A DNA stretch of 11,651 nt from Peptococcaceae bacterium. GTDB taxonomy: Bacteria; Bacillota; Peptococcia; DRI-13; UBA5745. The notes beneath the pieces were generated by a model. The model was not told where the DNA came from and searched no databases. It was given only the letters and a program-made list of their open reading frames with translations. Positions within the stretch are counted from its first letter, which is position 1. Every line of letters begins with the position of its first letter. The stretch spans positions 1-11,651 of the forward strand of contig JAISDM010000097.1 in assembly GCA_031264885.1 (NCBI GenBank). The letters run 5' to 3'. The translations under genes and the position numbers were made by a program. Positions 7,351 to 11,651 of this stretch are shown here, piece after piece.

Positions 7351-7426
7351 GAGCCATTAGCTCAGTCGGCAGAGCACCTGACTTTTAATCAGGGTGTCCC
7401 GCGTTCGAGTCGCGGATGGCTCACCA
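7351..7426 (+). tRNA. tRNA-Lys (anticodon TTT)
   Basis: Complete cloverleaf. Acceptor arms GAGCCAT/ATGGCTC, D arm with GCTC/GAGC, anticodon stem CCTGA/TCAGG with loop CTTTTAA (anticodon TTT at 7384-7386), T arm with GTTCGAGTC, discriminator A and encoded CCA (7424-7426). It is followed after 8 bases by tRNA-Val. Confidence 0.97.
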
Positions 7427-7434
7427 CTTATTTT

Positions 7435-7510
7435 GGGCGGTTAGCTCAGCTGGGAGAGCGCTTGCCTTACAAGCAAGATGTCAGCGGTTCAAACCCGTTA
7501 CCGCCCACCA
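7435..7510 (+). tRNA. tRNA-Val (anticodon TAC)
   Basis: Acceptor GGGCGGT/ACCGCCC, anticodon stem CTTGC/GCAAG with loop CTTACAA (anticodon TAC at 7468-7470), T arm with GGTTCAAACC, discriminator A and encoded CCA (7508-7510). Co-transcribed with tRNA-Lys, with a strong terminator directly downstream. Confidence 0.97.
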
Positions 7511-7519
7511 GCGAATAAG

Positions 7520-7561
7520 CCCGGAAAGCCGTGGTAAATCAAAGCTTTCCGGGATTTTTTA
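7520..7561 (+). terminator. Intrinsic terminator of the tRNA-Lys/Val unit
   Basis: CCCGGAAAGC (7520-7529) pairs perfectly with GCTTTCCGGG (7544-7553), with a 14-base loop, and is followed by ATTTTTTATT. Confidence 0.9.
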
Positions 7562-7667
7562 TTGCCGGGGATATCATGGCATATGTGGACACATTCGGAG
7601 AATTGACGAAGATGTAAGACAAAACGCCCAGCGTGTATTTGGCAAGGTGGAATATACGTTAAGCCGC

Positions 7668-7674
7668 AAGGAGG
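7668..7674 (+). promoter_or_regulatory. Ribosome binding site fixing the DUF1902 start
   Basis: AAGGAGG ends directly at an ATG (7675) and 3 bases before another (7678), both too close. The third in-frame ATG at 7684 is 9 bases away, so it is the likely start. Confidence 0.7.
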
Positions 7675-7683
7675 ATGATGTTT

Positions 7684-7896
7684 ATGGAGCATATCATTGA
7701 AGTCAATTGGGATGAAGCCGCTGGCGTTTGGTACGCGGTCAACGACAGCATCCCGTTAGCCTTGGAGGGCAAATCTTTTGACGCGCTCATTGACCGGGTT
7801 AAGGTTGCGGCGCTGGAACTGATAGAACTCAACGGTAAGATCGGAACGCCCGTCCAACTGTGTTTCAAAGGAACCCGCCGGGAACGTATCGCGTAA
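7684..7896 (+). CDS. DUF1902 domain protein, HicB-like antitoxin candidate
   Basis: Small 70-residue protein of the DUF1902 family, recognised from the pattern VNWDEAAGVWYAVNDSIPLALEG, then SFDALIDRVKVAALELIEL. This is the HicB-like strand-rich fold with one helix. No helix-turn-helix or ribbon-helix-helix tail is visible. Family members commonly precede a hicA toxin gene, and here the stop codon overlaps the start of a hicA frame (TAATG at 7894-7898). It probably acts as the antitoxin by binding HicA. The toxin gene is disrupted here, so this looks like an orphan antitoxin left in place. The frame is intact. The antitoxin role comes from context and family. Confidence 0.8.
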   Translation: MEHIIEVNWDEAAGVWYAVNDSIPLALEGKSFDALIDRVKVAALELIELNGKIGTPVQLCFKGTRRERIA

Positions 7897-8252
7897 TGGC
7901 GGAGTATGAAAAGCTTGTCCGCGAACTTCTAAGGACCTGTTGAATAATAAACTGATGAATTTCACGCCGCAATTTCGCCGTCAGGCAAGGCGAAGGAAGG
8001 AGGCATACCCGGGGCGGTATGGCGACTGACGACAACGCAGCCTGGCGGCGAAAGGGCAAGTGAAAACATCAGGTTATTGTTTAACAAGTCCTAAAGGAGC
8101 ATAAATGTACTTTCGTTCGGCACGGCAAAGGCGATCATGATATTTGGCACAGTCCGATCACACAGCAAAACTTTCCCGTGGATGGGGAGATTAAATCCCG
8201 TCACGTCGCCAACGCCGTTATGCGGCAAAGCGGTATAAATCATAAATTTTAA
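7896..8252 (+). pseudogene. hicA: hicA toxin gene disrupted by a MITE
   Basis: The 5' part (7896-7932) encodes MAEYEKLVRELL in frame after the antitoxin gene; the frame then hits a TGA at 7941-7943 inside the inserted element, leaving a 15-residue peptide. The 3' part (8095-8252) continues the protein, including CTFVRHGKGDHDIWHSP and ending NAVMRQSGINHKF, then TAA. Removing 7933-8094 (the element plus one TAA copy) joins the two into one 64-codon frame with no stop and no frameshift. The product is a HicA-type RNA interferase with the conserved His (His27, in GDHDIW) of the double-stranded-RNA-binding-like fold. The intact toxin would cleave mRNA, opposed by the DUF1902 protein. As it stands the gene should not make toxin. 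Confidence 0.88.
7930..8094. mobile_element. 159-bp MITE with TAA target duplication, inserted in hicA
   Basis: The element proper is 7933-8091. Its terminal inverted repeats are 25 bases (7933-7957 and 8067-8091) with 4 mismatches, starting GGAC and ending GTCC. Further internal symmetry makes the whole element an imperfect hairpin: TTTCAC (7960-7965) pairs with GTGAAA (8060-8065), and 7973-7986 pairs with 8040-8053 with one mismatch. The target duplication is TAA (7930-7932 and 8092-8094), or CTAA if the terminal C is not counted as part of the element. There is no open reading frame of note and no transposase. TNA-type duplications are typical of ISL2/IS1031-like IS5-family elements, so such a transposase may have moved it; that link is tentative. 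Confidence 0.9.
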
Positions 8253-8291
8253 TCAAAAAGGGTAGAAAAAGCGGTTCCAAATACAGAATGG

Positions 8292-8336
8292 AAAAAAGCG
8301 CCACACGGCCGGAAGCCGCGTGGCACTCGGTTTTTT
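8292..8336 (-). terminator. Bidirectional intrinsic terminator
   Basis: A 10-bp stem (8300-8309 with 8315-8324, one G-U pair possible) with a 5-base loop. On the minus strand it is followed by GCTTTTTT (8299-8292), ending the tRNA-Asp/Val unit. On the plus strand a run of six T follows at 8331-8336, so it may also stop transcription from the toxin-antitoxin side. Confidence 0.85.
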
Positions 8337-8338
8337 CA

Positions 8339-8415
8339 TGGTGGGCAATGACGGGATCGAACCGCCGACCTCATGCATGTGAGGCATGCGCTCTAACCGG
8401 CTGAGCTAATTGCCC
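8339..8415 (-). tRNA. tRNA-Val (anticodon CAC)
   Basis: Acceptor GGGCAAT/ATTGCCC, D arm GCTC/GAGC, anticodon stem CATGC/GCATG with loop CTCACAT (anticodon CAC), T arm GGCGG-TTCGATC-CCGTC with one G-U pair, discriminator A, encoded CCA. It is the second gene of the minus-strand pair, 8 bases after tRNA-Asp, and complements the TAC isoacceptor about 0.9 kb away on the other strand. Confidence 0.95.
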
Positions 8416-8423
8416 AAAAAATA

Positions 8424-8500
8424 TGGCGGAGCCGACGAGAGTCGAACTCGCGATCTCCTGCGTGACAGGCAGGCATGTTAGGCCACTACACCACGGCTCC
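8424..8500 (-). tRNA. tRNA-Asp (anticodon GTC)
   Basis: Acceptor GGAGCCG/CGGCTCC, D stem GTGT/ACAT, anticodon stem CCTGC/GCAGG with loop CTGTCAC (anticodon GTC), T arm GCGAG-TTCGACT-CTCGT, discriminator G, encoded CCA. GUN anticodons are the targets of queuosine; the next gene upstream on this strand is queH. Confidence 0.97.
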
Positions 8501-8520
8501 GGAAAAACACCAACAAAAGG

Positions 8521-8549
8521 ATTGTATCCTGTTCCGCCGTGTTTGTCAA
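8521..8549 (-). promoter_or_regulatory. Promoter of the tRNA-Asp/tRNA-Val pair
   Basis: On the minus strand: TTGACA (8549-8544), a 17-base spacer, TACAAT (8526-8521). This is near-consensus, with the -10 box ending about 20 bases before the tRNA-Asp 5' end. Confidence 0.85.
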
Positions 8550-8618
8550 TGCCGCGTTTAAACGAAATTTAGCGAAATACGCAGTTTGGGGAGGCGGGGA
8601 TTCGCGTCTATCGGGGCC

Positions 8619-8643
8619 GGGCGGCAGGACGCCGCCCCTACGG
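8619..8643. repeat. GGGCGGCAG hairpin repeat, copy 4
   Basis: A 25-base unit differing from copy 1 at two central bases (GGACG instead of GAATG around the loop). It lies between the tRNA-Asp promoter and queH, 16 bases before the second copy of the 64-115 repeat. Confidence 0.8.
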
Positions 8644-8658
8644 GGCCGTGAATGACGC

Positions 8659-8706
8659 GCCCGGAATGACGGGGGACAGACAAGCCTGGCAATATTTAAG
8701 GCGCGT
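8659..8706. repeat. Dispersed repeat, copy 2 (first copy 64-115)
   Basis: Matches 64-115 in the same orientation with few differences, but only 12 bases of the long palindrome arm remain (GCCCGGAATGAC). It lies just beyond the queH stop codon. Confidence 0.75.
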
Positions 8707-8731
8707 TTCCGTGTTTTGTTTCGCGCAAAGA

Positions 8732-9280
8732 TTATTGCGGCCGGGCAGCCGGGCGGCGGATATAGCGGTCTTCTTCGCTGAAAATACAGCCGCAGTATTT
8801 TTGCATATACAAGCCCATGCGGCGGGCGGCTTGCTGCCCTTCACGGAACAGAGGCCGAAAATCCCGATACAGGAAGGGGATGCGGCGCCGTTCGGATATT
8901 TGGGAGGCAATGGCCCGGATTCTGTCGTGATTTTGGTACGGGCTGATCAATAGGGTGGTACAGAAGGCTTCATAGCCGTGCTGCGCCCCATAGCTGGCCG
9001 CGGCGTCCAGCCGCAGCCGGTAGCAATAATCGCACCGCCGGTCAAAATCGGGAAAGATACCGGCGATAAACGGGCGCAATCCGTACTCGTCCCGCTGGAT
9101 CAGTTCCAGGCCGGCGGCGCCGGCGTATTGCGCCAGCGCGTTTTTGCGGCTGAGATATTCCGTGACCGGGTGAATGTTCGGGTTGTACCAGAACAGCGCC
9201 GGTCGGATATCTTCGGCCAGGAGGCTTTCGGCGCATTTGACGGAACAAGGCCCGCAGCAGGCATGCAGGAGAATTTTCAT
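8732..9280 (-). CDS. queH: Epoxyqueuosine reductase QueH
   Basis: Catalyses the last step of queuosine synthesis, reducing epoxyqueuosine in tRNA (anticodons GUN). It replaces the unrelated cobalamin-dependent QueG in many anaerobes. The 182-residue protein has the QueH (DUF208) signature: HACCGPC (Cys8, 9, 12), YNPNIHP at 32-38, RRCDYCYRLRL (Cys83, 86), SPYQNHD at 114-120, and KYCGCIFSEE (Cys163, 165). The cysteines match those proposed to bind a [4Fe-4S] cluster and a further iron. A GAGG motif about 10 bases upstream supports the ATG. It is the last gene of the minus-strand operon, 19 bases after azlD, and lies directly upstream of tRNA-Asp(GTC), a substrate of the pathway. Confidence 0.95.
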   Translation of the reverse strand: MKILLHACCGPCSVKCAESLLAEDIRPALFWYNPNIHPVTEYLSRKNALAQYAGAAGLELIQRDEYGLRPFIAGIFPDFDRRCDYCYRLRLDAAASYGAQHGYEAFCTTLLISPYQNHDRIRAIASQISERRRIPFLYRDFRPLFREGQQAARRMGLYMQKYCGCIFSEEDRYIRRPAARPQ

Positions 9281-9299
9281 GGCCGCCTCACCTCGTTCA

Positions 9300-9623
9300 T
9301 TAATAGAGTCCCAGGAGTTTTTCCAGGGCGAAAGCGGCTAAAGCAGCGCCTAACGCGGTCAAAAGCAGACCTTTTTCGAAAAAAGAAAGGATCAGCCCGA
9401 CGGCGAGCGCCGCCAAACCGGAGTAAAAACTGGATGTGGAATACAGGATGTTGGGGATGGTCATGGCCGCAAGCACCGCGTAAGGGAGGTAATACAAAAA
9501 AGAGCGAATCAGGGGACGCGTGATTTCCCGGCGAAAAAAAAGCAATGGCAGCGCCCGGGTGAGGTAAGTGACCAAGGCCATGATCAGAACGACAAAAGTG
9601 ATTCGCGAATAATCCAAAGGCAT
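9300..9623 (-). CDS. azlD: AzlD family branched-chain amino acid export subunit
   Basis: Small inner-membrane partner of AzlC; together they form a branched-chain amino acid exporter. 107 residues with about four hydrophobic segments and the family hallmark TYLTRALPLLFF near residues 19-30, followed by FLYYLPYAVLAAM. The start at 9623 is chosen because GAGAGGAG sits 9 bases upstream; the frame can be extended another 20 codons to 9683, but that extension is Arg/Pro/Ala-rich, unlike AzlD. It lies 127 bases after azlC, an unusually wide gap for a pair that is often overlapping, and 19 bases before queH. Confidence 0.92.
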   Translation of the reverse strand: MPLDYSRITFVVLIMALVTYLTRALPLLFFRREITRPLIRSFLYYLPYAVLAAMTIPNILYSTSSFYSGLAALAVGLILSFFEKGLLLTALGAALAAFALEKLLGLY

Positions 9624-9632
9624 AATAACAGA

Positions 9633-9640
9633 CTCCTCTC
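9633..9640 (-). promoter_or_regulatory. Ribosome binding site fixing the azlD start
   Basis: GAGAGGAG on the minus strand, 9 bases before ATG 9623. It argues against the longer in-frame start at 9683. Confidence 0.75.
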
Positions 9641-9711
9641 TCGCCCGCGCCGCGCCGGGTCCGGCTCCGGGCCGGCGGGACACAGGCTCAATCCGCCGCG
9701 TTCTCAGGACT

Positions 9712-9750
9712 GGCGCAATTCACAAGGCGCAATCCGCAAGGCGCGAATCC
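9712..9750. repeat. Short tandem repeat in the azlC-azlD gap
   Basis: About 2.8 units of a 14-base repeat, GGCGCAATTCACAA, GGCGCAATCCGCAA, then GGCGCGAATCC, abutting the azlC stop codon. Together with the GC-rich stretch before it, this explains most of the 127-base gap between azlC and azlD. Confidence 0.7.
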
Positions 9751-10485
9751 TTACCTGCGCAGGCGAAGGCGCGCCTCGCTCACGGGGCAGAACAGCGCGC
9801 CCGCTCCGGAAGCGGCCAAAGCGCAGATGATGATTCGCCAGCCGCCGGAAATCGTTGACAAAACGGGAACATAGCGCAAAACGCAGCTCAGAGCGGCGGC
9901 AATAATGACGACGACAAAGACCGGGGAGTATTTTTTGGCAGGAGGGATAATGATAGCGATGAACATGGCGTATAAAGCTACGCCCAAGGCGCTTCGCCAG
10001 GCGGGGGGCAGCATGAAGCCGGCGGTGGCGCCCAGCAGGGTGCCCAGAACCCAGCCCAGGTAAGGAGACAGAATCAGACCGCCCAGGTAGGCTGGTTTGA
10101 GAGGCTGAATCCGCTGCGACGCCAAAGCAAAAATTTCGTCCGTGATGCCAAAGGACAAAACAAAACGCTGCCAGAAGCGCATCCTTTTGGATATTTTTTG
10201 AGTGAGAGAAAAAGACATCAGCATGTACCGAATGTTGATCACCAATATGGCAGCGACAATTTCAAGGAGCCCCGCTCCCGCCAGGAGCAGATCCATACCG
10301 GCAAACTGGCCGGCGGAAGTGAAATTGGTCATCGAGATGAACAAAGGAACCCAAGAAGGCAAACCGTTCCGGATAGCGGCGAGCCCGAAAGCGAAGGATA
10401 CGGAAATATAACCCAGGGCAATGGGAATGCCGTCCTGAAATCCTTCCGAAAAATATATGGAAAAAGACGATTTGGGTCTGCGCAT
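9751..10485 (-). CDS. azlC: AzlC family branched-chain amino acid export permease
   Basis: Large membrane subunit of the AzlCD exporter for branched-chain amino acids. 244 residues, normal for the family, with several hydrophobic helices. Family features are GFQDGIPIALGYISVSFAFG at about 15-34, TNFTSAGQFAG at about 53-63, NIRYMLMSFSL at about 84-94, and FGITDEIFAL at about 112-121. GAGGAG lies about 7 bases before the ATG. It follows the Gx transporter gene by 38 bases and precedes azlD. The exact substrate is inferred from family knowledge. Confidence 0.94.
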   Translation of the reverse strand: MRRPKSSFSIYFSEGFQDGIPIALGYISVSFAFGLAAIRNGLPSWVPLFISMTNFTSAGQFAGMDLLLAGAGLLEIVAAILVINIRYMLMSFSLTQKISKRMRFWQRFVLSFGITDEIFALASQRIQPLKPAYLGGLILSPYLGWVLGTLLGATAGFMLPPAWRSALGVALYAMFIAIIIPPAKKYSPVFVVVIIAAALSCVLRYVPVLSTISGGWRIIICALAASGAGALFCPVSEARLRLRR

Positions 10486-10523
10486 AAATCAACTCCTCGT
10501 TAAACTTAGAAACTCCCTGTAAA

Positions 10524-11057
10524 TTATATTTGCCAGCGAAGGGCGCTTTTTAGATATTTCAATATCAACTGAGTGGCGAGTCCGGTCAAAACCCCGGTAC
10601 CCGCTCCGGTGAGTACCAGGAGAGGCAGGTAAACAAATATTCCCAGGGTATGAACGACGGCCGAAGCCATCAGCAGCTGACCGACGTTGTGAAATACACC
10701 GCCGGCGACGCTGACGCCCACGGGACTGAACCGGGCGCTCCCCAGGCGGATCATACACAGCATGACGGCGAAACTCAGCAGGGAACCGGCGATGCTGTAA
10801 AGGAACGCGGAGAATGAGGCAAAGAGCCAGGAAGCCGTCACAGACTTCAGAACGACCACCAGGAAGGCGTCTTTTACAGGCAAAATGTACAAGGCGGTCA
10901 GCACCACCATATTGGCCAAACCTAATTTGGCGCCCGGGGCCGGCAAAGTCAAAGGGATCAATCTCTCAAAAAAATTAAGAATCATGGAGAGGCAGACCAG
11001 CACGGCGACCAAGGCAAGTTTCCGGGCCGGCGCCGTCTTATTCGGAGATGGCGTCAA
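10524..11057 (-). CDS. Gx transporter family membrane protein (Hpre_diP_synt_I)
   Basis: Integral membrane protein of 177 residues with about five or six hydrophobic segments. It matches the family first called heptaprenyl diphosphate synthase component I and later Gx transporter, with ALVAVLVCLSMILNFFERLIP near the start, then GAKLGLANMVVLTALY and SPVGVSVAGGVFHNVGQL. The substrate is unknown; a prenyl synthase role is doubtful for a protein with so many membrane segments. It starts with TTG at 11057, preceded by AGGAGG at 6 bases, and its first codons overlap the end of the NusG-II gene, so the two are probably translationally coupled. This gene pair is a recurrent neighbourhood in Clostridia. 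Confidence 0.88.
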   Translation of the reverse strand: MTPSPNKTAPARKLALVAVLVCLSMILNFFERLIPLTLPAPGAKLGLANMVVLTALYILPVKDAFLVVVLKSVTASWLFASFSAFLYSIAGSLLSFAVMLCMIRLGSARFSPVGVSVAGGVFHNVGQLLMASAVVHTLGIFVYLPLLVLTGAGTGVLTGLATQLILKYLKSALRWQI

Positions 11058-11439
11058 TGGAATCCTCCTGACTTTTTGCCGGAAGGTTTGATTTCAGTTC
11101 CACCACACATTGGTGAGGCAGACAGACCAAAACATCCCCCGGACGGGTGATCTTGCCCATGCGGACACACAGCTGATCCGGACAATCCGCGTATACAACG
11201 GCCACGCCGTTCGCGTCGACGGCCAAATCGTTGATCCCTCTTTCGGTTTCGATCCGCTCCCTGTATTCCGCGCCGTCCAGCGGAATAGACCTCCACAGTC
11301 TGCCTTCCACGGATATTTCCACAGTCAAAACCGCGTCCCTTTGCGCGAATATATCGAAAGACAGAGGGCGAATAAGCCACAATACGCCCGCAAGAACCAG
11401 CGCCGCGGCTAAAATAAGCCAGTCGGATTTTTTCATCAT
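11038..11439 (-). CDS. NusG domain II-containing membrane-anchored protein
   Basis: 133-residue protein with one N-terminal membrane anchor (about residues 6-23, DWLILAAALVLAGVLWLI) and an outside-facing NusG-domain-II-like beta domain. The conserved cysteine pattern is CPDQLC (86-91) and CLPHQC (106-111), in the usual family positions. It is not the transcription factor NusG; it shares only the domain fold. The function is unknown, but these proteins are often next to Gx transporters, as here. The ATG at 11439 has GAGGAG 10 bases upstream; a longer frame to 11478 would start inside the promoter -10 region and is rejected. First gene of the five-gene minus-strand unit. Confidence 0.85.
   Translation of the reverse strand: MMKKSDWLILAAALVLAGVLWLIRPLSFDIFAQRDAVLTVEISVEGRLWRSIPLDGAEYRERIETERGINDLAVDANGVAVVYADCPDQLCVRMGKITRPGDVLVCLPHQCVVELKSNLPAKSQEDSIDAISE
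11064..11069 (-). promoter_or_regulatory. Ribosome binding site supporting the TTG start
   Basis: AGGAGG on the minus strand, 6 bases before TTG 11057. No ATG or GTG is better placed, so TTG initiation of the Gx transporter gene is likely. Confidence 0.75.
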
Positions 11440-11466
11440 GTTTGGTGAACTCCTCTGTGTTAATAT

Positions 11467-11496
11467 ATTATAACGCATCCGGGAAAAAAATTCGAG
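11467..11496 (-). promoter_or_regulatory. Probable promoter of the NusG-II/Gx/azlCD/queH unit
   Basis: A perfect TATAAT on the minus strand (11472-11467) lies about 28 bases before the first ATG, just upstream of the ribosome binding site. The -35 region is T-rich with only a weak hexamer (around 11490-11496). Confidence 0.5.
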
Positions 11497-11534
11497 TAAA
11501 AATATTTGAAGGCGGGCGCGCGGTTTTTTTCCCC

Positions 11535-11563
11535 TTGAAGGACGGCGTCAAGACTGCTATAAT
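11535..11563 (+). promoter_or_regulatory. Promoter of the alanine racemase gene
   Basis: TTGAAG (11535-11540), a 17-base spacer and TATAAT (11558-11563), near-consensus. It ends 30 bases before the ATG at 11594 and is divergent from the NusG-II unit. Confidence 0.8.
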
Positions 11564-11593
11564 TGTGAAAGAAAATATTCGGGGGGTAAATGT

Positions 11594-11651
11594 ATGCGGC
11601 CTGTTTGGGCTGAGATTAATTTAGACGCGGCGGCGCATAATGTGAGAGAAA
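11594..11651 (+). CDS. alr: Alanine racemase, 5' end only
   Basis: The first 19 codons read MRPVWAEINLDAAAHNVRE, matching the conserved N-terminus of PLP-dependent alanine racemase (usual form R-x-x-W-A-E-I-N-L-D-A-[IL]-x-H-N). The gene is cut by the window end before the catalytic lysine, which lies about 20 residues further on in this family. The enzyme makes D-alanine for peptidoglycan. GGGGGGT about 7 bases upstream serves as a ribosome binding site, and a strong promoter is at 11535-11563. Confidence 0.85.
   Translation, partial: MRPVWAEINLDAAAHNVRE

Noticed and set aside
7576..7617. Short ATG frame before the DUF1902 gene
   Set aside because: Only 13 codons, no ribosome binding site, no resemblance to a known peptide; possibly leader or gene debris, but unsupported.
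7351..8500. Integrative-element attachment sites at the tRNA 3' ends
   Set aside because: No second copy of any tRNA 3' segment was found in the window and there is no integrase gene.
10523..10560. Possible promoter before azlC (TATAAT overlapping the Gx transporter stop)
   Set aside because: No -35 hexamer at 15-19 bases; the nearest TTGAAA is 28 bases away. Co-transcription with upstream genes is simpler.
1..11651. CRISPR array, phage genes or riboswitches
   Set aside because: The repeats are dispersed or tandem pairs without regular spacers, there are no cas or phage genes, and the 5' leaders are too short or lack recognisable aptamer cores.

Overview
The window looks like a stretch of chromosome from an anaerobic Gram-positive bacterium (Firmicutes, most likely Clostridia), moderately GC-rich by eye. 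The reasons are a four-gene HndABCD-type [FeFe] hydrogenase operon, the NusG-domain-II/Gx-transporter pair, QueH instead of QueG, strong AGGAGG-type ribosome binding sites, sigma-A-like promoters with 17-base spacers, and tRNA genes with encoded CCA. The species cannot be fixed from the sequence alone.

Layout. (1) 1-277 holds dispersed repeats: a perfect 27-bp-arm palindrome, a hairpin of the GGGCGGCAG family and a 24-bp direct repeat. (2) 278-4844, minus strand, is hndA-hndB-hndC-hndD, a soluble NAD(P)-linked, probably electron-bifurcating, [FeFe] hydrogenase, with a clear promoter at 4932-4960. (3) 5043-7134, plus strand and divergent from the hydrogenase, holds a YbaK-type aminoacyl-tRNA deacylase and an unusual three-part protein: a flavodoxin-like reductase with a CX2CX2CX7C motif, an SCP2-like middle domain and about six membrane segments. 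(4) 7135-8731 is a mosaic of repeats, two tRNA pairs (plus strand Lys-TTT and Val-TAC; minus strand Asp-GTC and Val-CAC) with their promoters and terminators, and between the pairs a small toxin-antitoxin locus. (5) 8732-11478, minus strand, is a compact probable operon: NusG-domain-II protein, Gx transporter, AzlC, AzlD, QueH. (6) 11594 to the end is the 5' end of a divergent alanine racemase gene with its own strong promoter.

The most striking item is in the toxin-antitoxin locus. An intact DUF1902 antitoxin-like gene is followed, with a TAATG overlap, by a hicA toxin gene cut by a 159-bp element with 25-bp imperfect terminal inverted repeats, further internal symmetry and no coding capacity (a MITE). 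Removing the element and one copy of the flanking TAA restores a continuous 64-codon HicA frame, which gives the exact insertion point and target duplication.

How the genes work together: HndA, HndB and HndC form the flavin/iron-sulfur part that exchanges electrons with NAD(P), and HndD carries the H-cluster, so the operon links H2 metabolism to pyridine nucleotides and perhaps ferredoxin. AzlC and AzlD together form a branched-chain amino acid exporter. QueH makes queuosine, a modification of GUN-anticodon tRNAs, and the next gene downstream on the same strand is one such substrate, tRNA-Asp(GTC). No phage, plasmid, CRISPR or transposase gene is visible.
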